A DNA stretch of 64,000 nucleotides from Algoriphagus halophilus (GCF_900129785.1 NZ_FSRC01000001.1:2790001-2854000); one strand, 5' to 3'. Counted from the first letter of the stretch, positions 1-8,878 are shown. Numbers and translations: made by a program. The notes: a model not told the origin generated them from the sequence alone.

Positions 1-130
1 GGTCCATTGGTCAAAAAAGTCCTAGCAAAGAATGGCACTTCCGGTTCCCCCACAAGCCAAGATTAGTCTAGCTGTAATTGTTGGCTTCTAGCTTCGAACC
101 TTTATCTTTTAGTATCCAATTCTTAATTCC

Positions 131-1717
131 ATGAAAAACTCTCTATTTGTCCCCTTGGTACTACTCTTTTTGATTTCAGCTTGCAATGCGCCTACCAAAG
201 AAGCGCAAGTTCCCGATTCTCCGATTGAGCATGCCTTTTCATTGGATTACAAAAAGCCAGATTTTATCAATGACCAACGGGCTGAAAAAATCAAAACACT
301 AGCGGAAAAGCTTCAGGTAATCATGGATGAATATGCCAAGGAGAATCATATCCCTGGAATTGCTTATGGAATTGTGGTAGACGATGAATTGGTTCTTTCC
401 TCAGCAGTAGGATTTTTGGATCTGGAAAAACAACAACCTGCCAGTACAAGCGCTGCATTTCGAATAGCTTCCATGACGAAAAGCTTTACTGCGATGGCCA
501 TTCTTAAACTTCGGGATGAAGGAAAACTTAATTTAAATGACCCGGTGGTCATGTATATCCCAGAAATGGATCAAACTACCTATTTGACGCAGGATGCCCC
601 TGAAATTGATATTGAGAATTTATTAACGATGACGGCAGGCTTCCCTGAAGACAATCCCTGGGGAGACCGCCAATTGGATGAACCCAACCAAATGTTATTG
701 GACCTGATCCAAAATGGAATTTCTTTCTCTAATGTGCCTTCTTACCAATATGAATACAGCAATACCGGTTATGCCATGCTTGGATATATTGTCTCTCAAG
801 TTTCAGGAAAACCCTATCAACAATACATTCAGGAGGAAATCCTTGCCCCCTTGGGCATGACGCACACGTATTGGGAAATTGACGATGTTCCATCAGATCA
901 GCTGGCTATAGGCTATCGATGGGAAGATGAAGAGTGGAAATTAGAACCCATGCTGCATGATGGAGCTTTTGGATCCATGGGGGGATTAATTACCTCCATA
1001 GAGGATTTTAGCAAGTATGTAAGTTTTCATCTTTCTGCCTGGCCTCCTCGAAATGAAAATGAAAGGGAACCGTTGAAAAGGAGTTCGCTTCGAGAAATGC
1101 AAACACCCCAATTTCCAAGGTTGAATTCAAATGCCAAAAACTATAATGGAGAACCATGCGCAATCGTCTCAGGATATGGTTTCGGCTTGGGCATTTATCA
1201 AAATTGTGACCATCAAAAATGGGTGTCACACGGAGGAGCCCTTCCGGGATTTGGAAGCAATTATGTTTTTTACCCTGAATACGGAATTGGTATCATGGCA
1301 TTCTGCAATTTGACCTACACCACTCCTTGGCCTTTGCAAAAGATCCAGCAAATGCTATTTGATGAATTGGAATTAAGTCCTCGAGTATTGCCTGTTTCAT
1401 CCATCTTAGCAACAAGAAAAACTCAAGTTGCCGAAACGTTCCAGCAAGGCGAAGACGCCCTAAAAGCTGATATTTTTGCAGAGAACTTCTTTTTGGATGA
1501 AAACAGGGAACATCGAGTAAGCGAAATCTCCAACGCTCTCGATAAAGCGGGAAAAATCCTTGAGGTCACGGAAATTGAACCTCAAAATCAATTAAGAGGC
1601 ATTTTTAGACTCAAAGGCGAAAATGGAGATGTCGCCATCCTATTTACCCTTACTCCGGAGAATGACCCCAAAGTGCAGCAATTGTTGTTTGCGTTTATAG
1701 AAAAAGAGGAGGATTAA
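131..1717 (+). CDS. Serine hydrolase lipoprotein, class C beta-lactamase family
   Basis: The protein belongs to the serine beta-lactamase/DD-peptidase fold. The catalytic set is visible: SxxK at S114-M-T-K117, the Tyr motif Y209-S-N211, and the third-strand motif H367-G-G. Residues 1-17 form a lipoprotein signal ending at C18 (ISAC), so it is probably anchored in the periplasm or outer membrane. Families like this include esterases, D-aminopeptidases and PBP4-like enzymes. A true beta-lactamase role cannot be told from sequence alone. The length (528) includes a C-terminal extension of about 120 residues after the catalytic domain. No operon partner: the next gene is convergent and ends 5 bases beyond this stop. 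Confidence 0.85.
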   Translation: MKNSLFVPLVLLFLISACNAPTKEAQVPDSPIEHAFSLDYKKPDFINDQRAEKIKTLAEKLQVIMDEYAKENHIPGIAYGIVVDDELVLSSAVGFLDLEKQQPASTSAAFRIASMTKSFTAMAILKLRDEGKLNLNDPVVMYIPEMDQTTYLTQDAPEIDIENLLTMTAGFPEDNPWGDRQLDEPNQMLLDLIQNGISFSNVPSYQYEYSNTGYAMLGYIVSQVSGKPYQQYIQEEILAPLGMTHTYWEIDDVPSDQLAIGYRWEDEEWKLEPMLHDGAFGSMGGLITSIEDFSKYVSFHLSAWPPRNENEREPLKRSSLREMQTPQFPRLNSNAKNYNGEPCAIVSGYGFGLGIYQNCDHQKWVSHGGALPGFGSNYVFYPEYGIGIMAFCNLTYTTPWPLQKIQQMLFDELELSPRVLPVSSILATRKTQVAETFQQGEDALKADIFAENFFLDENREHRVSEISNALDKAGKILEVTEIEPQNQLRGIFRLKGENGDVAILFTLTPENDPKVQQLLFAFIEKEED

Positions 1718-1722
1718 AACCT

Positions 1723-2388
1723 TTATTTTTCAAAGGTAATGGCATCCGGTTTTGCACCTAGCTGTTCCAGCGTTTCACTGATTGCTTTGACCATAGGATC
1801 TGGTCCGCAAACATAAAAGTGCTGAGAAAAATCTTGTACATGATTTTTCAGGAAGTCGGCGCCAATTCGACCATGCTCATGACCTGAAACCGTTTCCTTT
1901 TCAAGTATTGAAATAAAATTGCTTCCAAGGGTATCCTTGAAATAGCCCTCCAAAATCACATCTTCTTTGGTTTTATTAGCAAAGAAAAGGCGATTCCCTG
2001 CAAGATTTCCGTTCTTCTTTAAGTCTTTAATAATGGCTATAAAAGGAGTAATCCCTGCACCTCCGGCTATAAACACACCTGTTCCATTATATTGGATAGC
2101 TCCCCAAGAATCATTTAACACAAGTTCATCTCCTTTGACCAGACGGTCCAATTGGTTGGTGACTCCATCATGATCTGCATAAGATTTAATTACAAACTCC
2201 AAATGATCCTCCTCGGGAAGTGAAGTAAAAGTAAAGGGTCGTAGCTCATCCTTCCATTCCTCTTTATTGATTGCCAGTTCAGTAGCCTGCCCAGGAATGA
2301 ACGTATATCCTTCTGGCTTCTCCAAAGTATATTGTTTCACATCATGAGTCAAAGTTTGGATATCCAGTATTTTTACAATGGTTGACAT
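1723..2388 (-). CDS. Flavin-dependent oxidoreductase, ferredoxin reductase-like
   Basis: A compact FAD/NAD(P)H reductase of the ferredoxin-NADP reductase superfamily. The FAD-binding motif RPFTFTS lies near residue 50, the nucleotide-binding GGAGITPF near 110, and the C-terminal YVCGPDPMV motif near 195. There is no 2Fe-2S domain, so it must pass electrons to a separate partner or to free flavin or iron. The start chosen (2388, MSTIVKILD) matches the usual beginning of the FAD barrel. A longer frame to 2472 adds 28 residues of unrelated composition and is probably not translated. Electron acceptor unknown. Confidence 0.8.
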   Translation of the reverse strand: MSTIVKILDIQTLTHDVKQYTLEKPEGYTFIPGQATELAINKEEWKDELRPFTFTSLPEEDHLEFVIKSYADHDGVTNQLDRLVKGDELVLNDSWGAIQYNGTGVFIAGGAGITPFIAIIKDLKKNGNLAGNRLFFANKTKEDVILEGYFKDTLGSNFISILEKETVSGHEHGRIGADFLKNHVQDFSQHFYVCGPDPMVKAISETLEQLGAKPDAITFEK

Positions 2389-2544
2389 AGTTAAATTAAA
2401 GTTGGTTGTACTTATACAAACGATTAAACTCAGTTTTGTTTGGCAAATCCCACCTTTTCTTAAATTCACCATTTTCCCAAAACTGATTCTTTTGCCTAAA
2501 AATTATTTGATTTGGCTATCTTGTCGGGATTAAAAACAACCCTT

Positions 2545-3462
2545 ATGAAAAAACATTTCAATTTAACCTTATCCTTGGTTTTTCTTGTAGCCATAGGATT
2601 TACCTCTTGTAGTTCAAAAACCAGCACAGAAGATTCTACAGAAACCATGGAAGCTGTTGTCGCTGAACCTTCTAGCTTTGGTGGTTTAGCACTTTACACG
2701 GTCCGTGATTCCATGGCAAGCAACCCAAAGGCCACTTTACAGGCTGTAGCTGACGCAGGATATGCCTACGTGGAAGCTGCAAACTATGCAGATGGTAAAT
2801 TTTACGGAATGACTCCTTCTGAATTCAAATCCTATTTAGAATCTCTAGGAATGACCGCAAAAAGTGCGCACATGGGCATGGTCAACATGGAGAATGCTGA
2901 TCAGTTGATCGCTGACGTGAAAGCCGCAGGAATCGAATATTTTGTAATCCCCGTCCCTCCAATGGGCATGTTTACATTTAACCCAGAAACCAGATCCATG
3001 GGAATGAAAGGTACACCTGATGAGCTAGTTAATATCATGAATACCTTGGGTGAAAAATGCAATCAGGCTGGTATCAATCTACTATACCATAATCATGATT
3101 TTGAGTTCAAAGCCATGGACGATGGAACCATCATCGAGGACTTGCTTTTAGAAAAGTGCAATCCTGAATTTGTGAATTTCCAGATGGACCTTTTCTGGGT
3201 GACCAAAGCGGGAGTTGACCCTTTGACCTATTTTGAAAAATACCCTGGAAGATTTAAAGCTTGGCATGTAAAAGACATGAACCAAGAGGGAAACTTCGCT
3301 CCAGTAAATACGGGAAGTATAGATTTTGCCAGAATTTTGGCGGAAAAAGATCAGTCAGGGATGGAATTCTATCTTGTGGAACAAGATCAAACTTTCGGAT
3401 TAGACCCAATGGAAGCCATTCAAATCAGCCATGATGGATTGAAGGAAATCGGGTTTAAATAA
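2545..3462 (+). CDS. Sugar phosphate isomerase/epimerase-like TIM-barrel lipoprotein
   Basis: A TIM barrel of the xylose isomerase-like (AP endonuclease 2) family. The typical YHNHDFEF strand is near residue 190 and HVKDM near 245; both contribute metal-binding residues in this family. The first 22 residues are a lipoprotein signal ending at FTSC, so the enzyme is exported, as is common for Bacteroidota members near carbohydrate catabolism genes. The start at 2545 (MKKHFNL) gives a clean signal peptide; the frame is open 11 codons further upstream. Substrate unknown. A strong hairpin terminator follows the stop. Confidence 0.8.
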   Translation: MKKHFNLTLSLVFLVAIGFTSCSSKTSTEDSTETMEAVVAEPSSFGGLALYTVRDSMASNPKATLQAVADAGYAYVEAANYADGKFYGMTPSEFKSYLESLGMTAKSAHMGMVNMENADQLIADVKAAGIEYFVIPVPPMGMFTFNPETRSMGMKGTPDELVNIMNTLGEKCNQAGINLLYHNHDFEFKAMDDGTIIEDLLLEKCNPEFVNFQMDLFWVTKAGVDPLTYFEKYPGRFKAWHVKDMNQEGNFAPVNTGSIDFARILAEKDQSGMEFYLVEQDQTFGLDPMEAIQISHDGLKEIGFK

Positions 3463-3480
3463 CCTTTTCCACCTCAAATT

Positions 3481-3519
3481 AAAGCGGAACTTCTTAAAAA
3501 AGAAGTTCCGCTTTTTATT
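3481..3519 (+). terminator. Rho-independent terminator
   Basis: A perfect 15-bp stem (3481-3495 with 3500-3514, AAAGCGGAACTTCTT arm) closes on an AAAA loop and runs into a T-rich tract. It ends the epimerase-like gene. Confidence 0.85.
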
Positions 3520-3572
3520 TTCCAAAGACCAATCTAGATCCACTCAGACTGGTCTTGGTTTTAATTCATCAT

Positions 3573-5072
3573 TTAACTCAGCAGGAGTGTTAAATTCCTG
3601 TGAATCGTATTTTTCCCTATGTAGGAATATCCGTTCGTGGTCCTTGCCGTAGCTACTAAGATAAAGCTGTAAGCACAGGATTGGGGCGGTCTCCAATTCC
3701 CGGATGCGGGAACCAATTTGTTCGTAAATCCAGTCCAATTCCCTTTAGACAAGGAATATCCCTCTGAATAAATGGACGTGGACAAGCCTGCACCGTAGGT
3801 TGCATAGAAGCTGACTCCTCTCAAATTACCCTCAGGGTCATTGGCCGTAATCCTGAAATTAAGCCCATCAGGAGCTGCACCAATGGATTCAATGGCACAA
3901 GCTGAAACTTCACTGCTGCCATGTTTGATACTTTCAATATTCGTTGCAGGGACATGGTTATCGATATAAAGTCTTAACTCTTGTTGCGCAGCAACCGAGG
4001 TATAGCTACTTCCTATATAAAATGTAACCCTGATTTTATACAAACCCGGCAATAAGGCGGTCGTCGGAAACTGAATCAATAAATCATCTATGGAGTAATC
4101 AATGGCCGGGTTGGGCAGTTGATAGTAACCATAGGCAGAAGGAGCAAAAGATTGCAAAGCGTAGGTACTTCCCGTCCATCGGTAGTTGGACCAATTACTG
4201 ATCAATTTCGTGTAGGATCCTCCTGGCGGGTCTATTTCAACCTTATATTTCCGATTTCCCGCAGCGTATAATTGCTGCAGTTTGGTTCTATTTCCTATCA
4301 AATTCAGTGTTCCTCCAAACGCTGCATTTTCTACATGTACATAATACCCCGGATCAGTAGTAGCCCTTCCCAAAACATCAATTTTAGTAGTAGGAATAAG
4401 TCCAACACTTCCCACTAAAGGCCCCAAATCAGCTGAGGGGATCGTTGGTTTTCTGGATAAGATCAGCTGCCTGAGTTTGGTGAAATCCTTGTAAAATCCT
4501 CCTGGAAAATCAGTGATAAAACCTGGATTGCTGGATCGTACCCTAAAACCAAAATATGTATAGGGAGTACTCAATGGCCAAGAAAGAGAAACATTGATTT
4601 CTTTCAACTCAATTTTGAATTTCCATATTCTATGGCTCACCTCTGAGTTGGGACTTGGAGCAAACTCCTGCACTACTTCAGACTTAGGTGGAACAGAAAT
4701 CCCGGTCCATGAACCGGGCCCCAAGTACTTTTGGATCGCTAGTTTATTGGGTTGGTTTTTATACAAAGCGTAATTGACGTCTACGTTGCTGGTGATGGCC
4801 CGGTCTCGATTGTAATCAAAAGAAAGCCAGAAGTAATCGTTAGTACCAGGATCATTTCCGGTATCTTCCAATACGTCAATCGCTAAATACAGGAAATTGG
4901 CGTCATTTTTTGCCATGATGTATCCTCTTGAAAATTTTAAGGATCCAGCATTTTCCCATCCTCCTGAGTTGATGGGAGCTCCTAAATTGATCGGGCTGTT
5001 GGCCCAGGTGCTTTTCAACGGAAACGCAAAAAGCAAGGGGGTAGTGATGGAAAAGTTTCTAAGTTTTGCCAT
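3573..5072 (-). CDS. Unknown beta-rich protein with CBM9/DOMON-like N-terminal region
   Basis: Family not recognised with certainty. Residues about 30-150 carry a pattern (FLYLAIDVLED, YFWLSFDYNRD) typical of CBM9/DOMON-like carbohydrate- or haem-binding sandwiches. The middle and C-terminal parts are rich in Gly, Ser, Tyr and Asn, like extracellular beta proteins (LYKIRVTFYIGSS, LRLYIDNHVP). The start has only a weak hydrophobic stretch (residues 9-20), so export is uncertain. No C-terminal type IX sorting domain is obvious. The gene stands alone, with a leader hairpin upstream. Confidence 0.6.
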   Translation of the reverse strand: MAKLRNFSITTPLLFAFPLKSTWANSPINLGAPINSGGWENAGSLKFSRGYIMAKNDANFLYLAIDVLEDTGNDPGTNDYFWLSFDYNRDRAITSNVDVNYALYKNQPNKLAIQKYLGPGSWTGISVPPKSEVVQEFAPSPNSEVSHRIWKFKIELKEINVSLSWPLSTPYTYFGFRVRSSNPGFITDFPGGFYKDFTKLRQLILSRKPTIPSADLGPLVGSVGLIPTTKIDVLGRATTDPGYYVHVENAAFGGTLNLIGNRTKLQQLYAAGNRKYKVEIDPPGGSYTKLISNWSNYRWTGSTYALQSFAPSAYGYYQLPNPAIDYSIDDLLIQFPTTALLPGLYKIRVTFYIGSSYTSVAAQQELRLYIDNHVPATNIESIKHGSSEVSACAIESIGAAPDGLNFRITANDPEGNLRGVSFYATYGAGLSTSIYSEGYSLSKGNWTGFTNKLVPASGNWRPPQSCAYSFILVATARTTNGYSYIGKNTIHRNLTLLLS

Positions 5073-5114
5073 GGTTTTTAAGGGTTATAAAAATGTAATA
5101 AAAGTGTTTTTTTA

Positions 5115-5140
5115 TGCGCTCTAGCCTAAAAATGAGCGCA
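5115..5140 (-). promoter_or_regulatory. Hairpin in the leader of the 499-residue unknown gene
   Basis: A perfect 7-bp inverted repeat (TGCGCTC / GAGCGCA) with a 12-base loop lies 43 bases upstream of the start at 5072. In the minus direction it is followed by A residues rather than T, so it does not look like a terminator. Its role is unknown. Confidence 0.3.
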
Positions 5141-5261
5141 TTTTGGCTACAATCCCTTTGCGGGAACCGATTTCATAATGAAATCAAACATTCAGCAAGT
5201 AGCTGAATTTCAAGTATTTATAAATTAATAATAATTGATCAAAAAAAAATAATAATATCAA

Positions 5262-5296
5262 ACAAAAAGGCTCCTGATATAACTATCAGAAGCCTT
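5262..5296 (-). terminator. Terminator of the fumarylacetoacetase gene
   Basis: A 13-bp stem with one mismatch (5267-5279 with 5284-5296) is followed in the minus direction by TTTTTGTT, 24 bases past the fahA stop. Confidence 0.8.
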
Positions 5297-5319
5297 AATA
5301 TAATTATATAAAGTTTAAA

Positions 5320-6588
5320 TTACTTTGCTGGCAATAATTGGGATTTCACCTCTCCAAAACCTACTCGAATACCGTCCTTTTCTGCATACCCTTTCATGAT
5401 GACAGTATCCCCATCTTCCAGGAATGTTCTTTCTTCTCCCGTATCCAATTTCAAAGTTTTTTTGCCATTCCAAGACAGTTCCAATAAGGACCCAAAAGAA
5501 TCCTCCGTAGTTCCCGAAATTGTTCCAGAAGCCATCAAATCCCCTACATTGATATTACAACCATTGACGGTATGGTGAGCCAATTGCTGCGCTACATTCC
5601 AGTACATGGATTTGAAATTGGACTGACAAACCTTGGTGGCTTTTTTTCCTTCTGGCTGAATCAAAACCTCCAAATTAATATCAAAACTATGTGCAGAATC
5701 ACACTTTAAATAAGGCAATACTTCGGGGTCTTGAATGGGGTTTTCCACTCTAAAATATTCCAAAGCCTCTAAGGTTACGACCCAAGGTGACATGGATGAG
5801 GCAAAGCTCTTTCCAAGAAATGGTCCTAAAGGCACATATTCCCAAGCCTGGATGTCACGGGCAGACCAATCATTGAATAAGGTAAATCCAAAAATGTAAT
5901 CTTCTGCATCTGCAGTGCTTACCGAATCCCCCAATCTAGTGGACTTCCCTGTGATAAATGCAAGTTCCAGTTCAAAATCCATTTTTTTAGATGGAGCAAA
6001 TCCTGGCGAATCCATATCCGGAGATTTGAATTGACCTTTGGGACGGTGAATAGGCACCCCAGATGGAATGATACTCGATGCTCTACCATGATAGCCAACC
6101 GGCAAGTGTTTCCAATTGGGCAATAAGGCATTTTCAGGATCCCGGAACATTTTACCAACATTGGTTGCATGCTCCATACTGCTATAAAAATCTGTATAAT
6201 CACCGATTTTGACAGGTAATAGCATTTCTGCTTCCTTGCGGTTGACCATCACCTTCCCTCTTACCGAATGATCTCTTAGCTTTTCATTGTCCACTAAAAG
6301 TAAATCCTGAACTCGCTCTCTAATCTTTTTGGTTTGAACCTTACCTAGAGAAATCAAATCATTCAAAGCCTCATTTATGAAAATACCCTCTGGAAGAAAT
6401 AGGTCCGAAAAAAACCCTTCTTGGTCCAATACGCTTAGGTCAACAATTTTGTCGCCTATAGCAATTCCAGTCCTGGGGCTCAATCTTTTGTTTTTGAACA
6501 CCCCAAAAGGAAGGTTATAAATAGTAAAATCGGAATTTTTGGGAACTTCCACCCAGGTACTCAAGGTGTTACTCTTAATGTCGCTCAT
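5320..6588 (-). CDS. fahA: Fumarylacetoacetase
   Basis: Hydrolyses 4-fumarylacetoacetate to fumarate and acetoacetate, the last step of tyrosine and homogentisate breakdown in the cytoplasm. The N-terminal FAA domain (PFGVFKN, GIAIGDKIVDL) and catalytic core are intact: YSSMEHATNVG, DFELELAF with metal-binding acids, FNDWSARDIQ, and GDLMASGTISG near the C-terminus. The 422 residues match the usual length. The start at 6588 (MSDIKSN) is chosen because a TAAATTTG promoter box sits only 22 bases upstream; the frame extends 8 codons further, but those would be partly promoter. No other tyrosine-pathway gene is adjacent. Confidence 0.95.
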   Translation of the reverse strand: MSDIKSNTLSTWVEVPKNSDFTIYNLPFGVFKNKRLSPRTGIAIGDKIVDLSVLDQEGFFSDLFLPEGIFINEALNDLISLGKVQTKKIRERVQDLLLVDNEKLRDHSVRGKVMVNRKEAEMLLPVKIGDYTDFYSSMEHATNVGKMFRDPENALLPNWKHLPVGYHGRASSIIPSGVPIHRPKGQFKSPDMDSPGFAPSKKMDFELELAFITGKSTRLGDSVSTADAEDYIFGFTLFNDWSARDIQAWEYVPLGPFLGKSFASSMSPWVVTLEALEYFRVENPIQDPEVLPYLKCDSAHSFDINLEVLIQPEGKKATKVCQSNFKSMYWNVAQQLAHHTVNGCNINVGDLMASGTISGTTEDSFGSLLELSWNGKKTLKLDTGEERTFLEDGDTVIMKGYAEKDGIRVGFGEVKSQLLPAK

Positions 6589-6609
6589 GATTAAAAATCT
6601 TTCAAGGGG

Positions 6610-6617
6610 CAAATTTA
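6610..6617 (-). promoter_or_regulatory. Predicted -7 box of fahA
   Basis: TAAATTTG on the minus strand fits the Bacteroidota -7 consensus TAnnTTTG and continues as TTTGCCCC. The predicted transcript would have a leader of about 16 bases. No TTG element was seen at the expected distance. Confidence 0.5.
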
Positions 6618-6865
6618 GGGTTTATATAGGAAATGAAAAGGAATTAAATTTTTGGCTTGATATTACTAGGCTACCCCGTGCAAACTTCCAACTGACATTC
6701 TTTGTTTTACATAAGTTGAAAAGAATTTTAATTCAAGCCAGCTTTTACGAAAACCTAATCCAGAACGTCTCTAGGAGCTCATTAAATTTTATATCCCAGA
6801 TCATGAAGGAATTCCAAATAACCTATATGCCCTTTGGAATAATTTTATAAGAAATAAATTTATAC

Positions 6866-6887
6866 TATATTTGAATCGTACACGATT
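6866..6887 (+). promoter_or_regulatory. Promoter with overlapping palindrome, likely OhrR-type operator
   Basis: TATATTTG (6866-6873) fits TAnnTTTG. Directly after it is the palindrome AATCGT-AC-ACGATT (6874-6887), covering the expected transcription start near 6879. A repressor bound here would block the peroxide-defence operon. The third gene of that operon encodes an OhrR-like MarR protein, the obvious candidate. The site is not the known B. subtilis OhrR box, so the link is inference. Confidence 0.5.
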
Positions 6888-6903
6888 TAATCTTTAGCGA
6901 CTA

Positions 6904-7326
6904 ATGAAAACAAACTTGTTTCAGAAAATAATGCGCGTCATTCTTGGCGGGTTTATGACCCTGGCGGGAATTGGCCACCTTACCTTCCAACGGGATGAAT
7001 TTCAAGCCCAGGTCCCAAGATGGTTGCCTGACAGTCCTGAATTCATGGATTTTGTAGTGGTCTCTTCAGGAGTGGTAGAAATCGCCTTTGGCTTGGCTAT
7101 GGTATTTCTTTGGAAACATCAAATCAAAGTTGGAATCGCCCTGGCGATATTTTACGTATTGATATTCCCGGGCAATATTTCTCAGTACACCAATGAAATC
7201 AGCGCATTTGGTTTAGACACCGATCAAAAACGATTGATCCGCCTGTTTTTTCAGCCTGTTTTGATTTTATGGGCATTATGGTCAACCGGAGCATTGAAAT
7301 ATTTAATCAACAGAAATAAAAAATAG
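6904..7326 (+). CDS. DoxX-like membrane protein
   Basis: A 140-residue integral membrane protein with four predicted helices (about 8-28, 48-70, 74-92, 115-135) and the DoxX-like opening RVILGGFMTLAGIGHLTF. DoxX-family proteins are linked to redox and oxidative-stress membrane complexes, but their biochemical role is poorly defined. It is the first gene of an operon with glutathione peroxidase (1 base after its stop) and an OhrR-like repressor, which supports a role in peroxide stress. Expression is probably controlled by the palindrome over the promoter. Confidence 0.8.
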   Translation: MKTNLFQKIMRVILGGFMTLAGIGHLTFQRDEFQAQVPRWLPDSPEFMDFVVVSSGVVEIAFGLAMVFLWKHQIKVGIALAIFYVLIFPGNISQYTNEISAFGLDTDQKRLIRLFFQPVLILWALWSTGALKYLINRNKK

Positions 7327-7327
7327 C

Positions 7328-7822
7328 ATGAAATTGAAAACTGTATATGATTTTGAGGCGAATACACTTGCCGGAAAAAAAATCAGTCTTAAAGAATATC
7401 AAGGCAAAACACTCCTCATCGTCAATACTGCCAGTCAATGCGGTCTGACCCCCCAATATGAAGGACTGGAGGAGCTATATCAAAAATACAAAGATCAAGG
7501 CTTGGTCGTTTTAGGTTTTCCCTGTAACCAGTTCGGAAATCAAGAAAAGGGAAACTCAGAGCAGATACAGGAATTTTGCCAGGTAAATTATGGCGTGAGT
7601 TTTCCGATGTTTGAAAAGGTCGAAGTGAATGGTAACAACGCCCATCCCCTTTACAAATTTCTGAAATCAAAGCTATCCGGAGGACTTTTGGGAAGTAAAA
7701 TCAAATGGAATTTCACCAAATTTCTAATTGATCAAAATGGGGTTCCTATCAAGCGATATGCCCCTATTACCGTTCCCAAAAAGATGGAAAAAGACATTGA
7801 AAAAGTAGTAAACCATGGCTAA
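7328..7822 (+). CDS. Glutathione peroxidase family, thioredoxin-dependent type
   Basis: Reduces organic hydroperoxides and H2O2. The catalytic residues of the family are present: peroxidatic C38 (ASQCGLT), Q72 (FGNQE), W127 and N128 (KWNF). C84 (EFCQVNYG) lies where plant and bacterial non-selenium enzymes carry the resolving cysteine, so this is probably an atypical 2-Cys enzyme that uses thioredoxin rather than glutathione. No signal peptide; cytoplasmic. Length 164 is normal. Second gene of the DoxX-Gpx-OhrR operon; its end overlaps the regulator start by 8 bases, suggesting translational coupling. Confidence 0.93.
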   Translation: MKLKTVYDFEANTLAGKKISLKEYQGKTLLIVNTASQCGLTPQYEGLEELYQKYKDQGLVVLGFPCNQFGNQEKGNSEQIQEFCQVNYGVSFPMFEKVEVNGNNAHPLYKFLKSKLSGGLLGSKIKWNFTKFLIDQNGVPIKRYAPITVPKKMEKDIEKVVNHG

Positions 7823-8273
7823 TCCAGCACCAGAGCTGTATTTGGAAAATCAGCTCTGCTTTCCTTTATATGCAGCGTCTCGCCTGACCACCAAAATATA
7901 TACCCCATTCTTAGAGGAGTTGGGTATAACTTATCCCCAATACCTGGTTATGCTCACCTTATGGCAATTTCAGGAACAAAGCGTCAAGTCCATTGGAGAA
8001 CGTTTATTTCTAGAATCCAATACCCTAACCCCGCTTTTGAAGCGATTGGAACAGAAAGACCTTATCCAACGAATACGCTCCAAAACGGACGAACGTACCG
8101 TGATGATTTCATTGACCCAAGCAGGAATGGAATTGAAGGAAAAAGCCCTAGAGGTACCCAAAAAGATTGTGGAATCATTTCATGACAATACCATCTCCGA
8201 GGAAGAGATTTTTTCCTTTCAAAAAACCTTGTTCAAACTTTTGAATGTCTTAGACAAAAAGGTATCTGAATAG
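7815..8273 (+). CDS. MarR-family regulator, OhrR type
   Basis: A winged-helix repressor whose N-terminus (LENQLCFPLYAASR) matches OhrR proteins. The cysteine in this motif, C15, is the peroxide-sensing residue in that family: oxidation releases the repressor from DNA. The recognition helix region SNTLTPLLKRLEQKDLI and the wing SKTDERTVMISLT are typical. It is the last gene of an operon whose first two genes deal with peroxides, so autoregulation through the palindrome at 6874-6887 is likely. The usual partner gene ohr is not in the window; glutathione peroxidase stands in its place. Confidence 0.88.
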   Translation: MANPAPELYLENQLCFPLYAASRLTTKIYTPFLEELGITYPQYLVMLTLWQFQEQSVKSIGERLFLESNTLTPLLKRLEQKDLIQRIRSKTDERTVMISLTQAGMELKEKALEVPKKIVESFHDNTISEEEIFSFQKTLFKLLNVLDKKVSE

Positions 8274-8368
8274 CATCGTACTAGGAAAAGGATTTATTCG
8301 GAATATCTGGAAAATGAAACTTTATCCTGGCACAATACCTTCTTTAGGAAAGAAATTGAGAACACAAC

Positions 8369-8878
8369 ATGAGCAGAGGTTTTGTAAAAGAAGAAGATCA
8401 GGAGGAAACTCCCTTAGTTCCGCCTAGAGTGGAGCTTCCAAATGGGGTTACCAATTACGTGACTCAAAACGGATTGGCTGAATTACTTTCCGAAAAGGAA
8501 GCTTTGTTGGAAGAAAAAACCAAACTTCAGGCTACCACTGAACAGGAAAAACGTGTCCTTTCCAATTTCATCAATGCTAAAATTCATTTGCTTGAAGAAC
8601 GAATTGCTACCGCAAAACCGGTAAACCTACGTGAACAACCACAGGATGAAATTCGGTTTGGCGCCACCGTAACCCTTAAAGTGAACAATAGCCCTAAAAA
8701 GATGACTTATCAACTTGTAGGGGTAGATGAAGCAGATATTTCCAAAAACAAAATATCTTTTATCTCCCCTATTGCCAAGATTTTAACCGGTAAAAAAGTT
8801 GGGGATCAAGCAGTATTGAAACTTGCAAAGGAAGATCGAGTTTTTGAAATCTTGGCTATCCACTATTCACCTAATTGA
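8369..8878 (+). CDS. GreA/GreB-family transcription factor lacking the acidic tip
   Basis: The opening MSRGFVKEEDQEE and the block LPNGVTNYVTQNGLAELL match GreB-type elongation factors, and the C-terminal half (IRFGATVTLKV to GKKVGDQAVL) is the FKBP-like Gre domain that binds the RNA polymerase secondary channel rim. The coiled coil between them (about residues 35-85) is shorter than in GreA/GreB. It lacks the acidic tip (GDxSENAxY) that drives transcript cleavage; here the turn reads QATTEQEKRVLSN. It may therefore modulate polymerase without rescuing backtracked complexes, as Gfh proteins do. No close operon partner. Confidence 0.8.
   Translation: MSRGFVKEEDQEETPLVPPRVELPNGVTNYVTQNGLAELLSEKEALLEEKTKLQATTEQEKRVLSNFINAKIHLLEERIATAKPVNLREQPQDEIRFGATVTLKVNNSPKKMTYQLVGVDEADISKNKISFISPIAKILTGKKVGDQAVLKLAKEDRVFEILAIHYSPN

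Noticed and set aside
3544..3738. Short minus frame overlapping the end of the 499-residue gene, suspected frameshift
   Set aside because: The 499-residue protein keeps a coherent beta-rich sequence to its own stop, and the short frame shows no matching continuation.
6539..6850. 103-codon open frame on the plus strand
   Set aside because: It begins inside fahA antisense and runs through the fahA promoter into AT-rich intergenic sequence; no protein-like composition.
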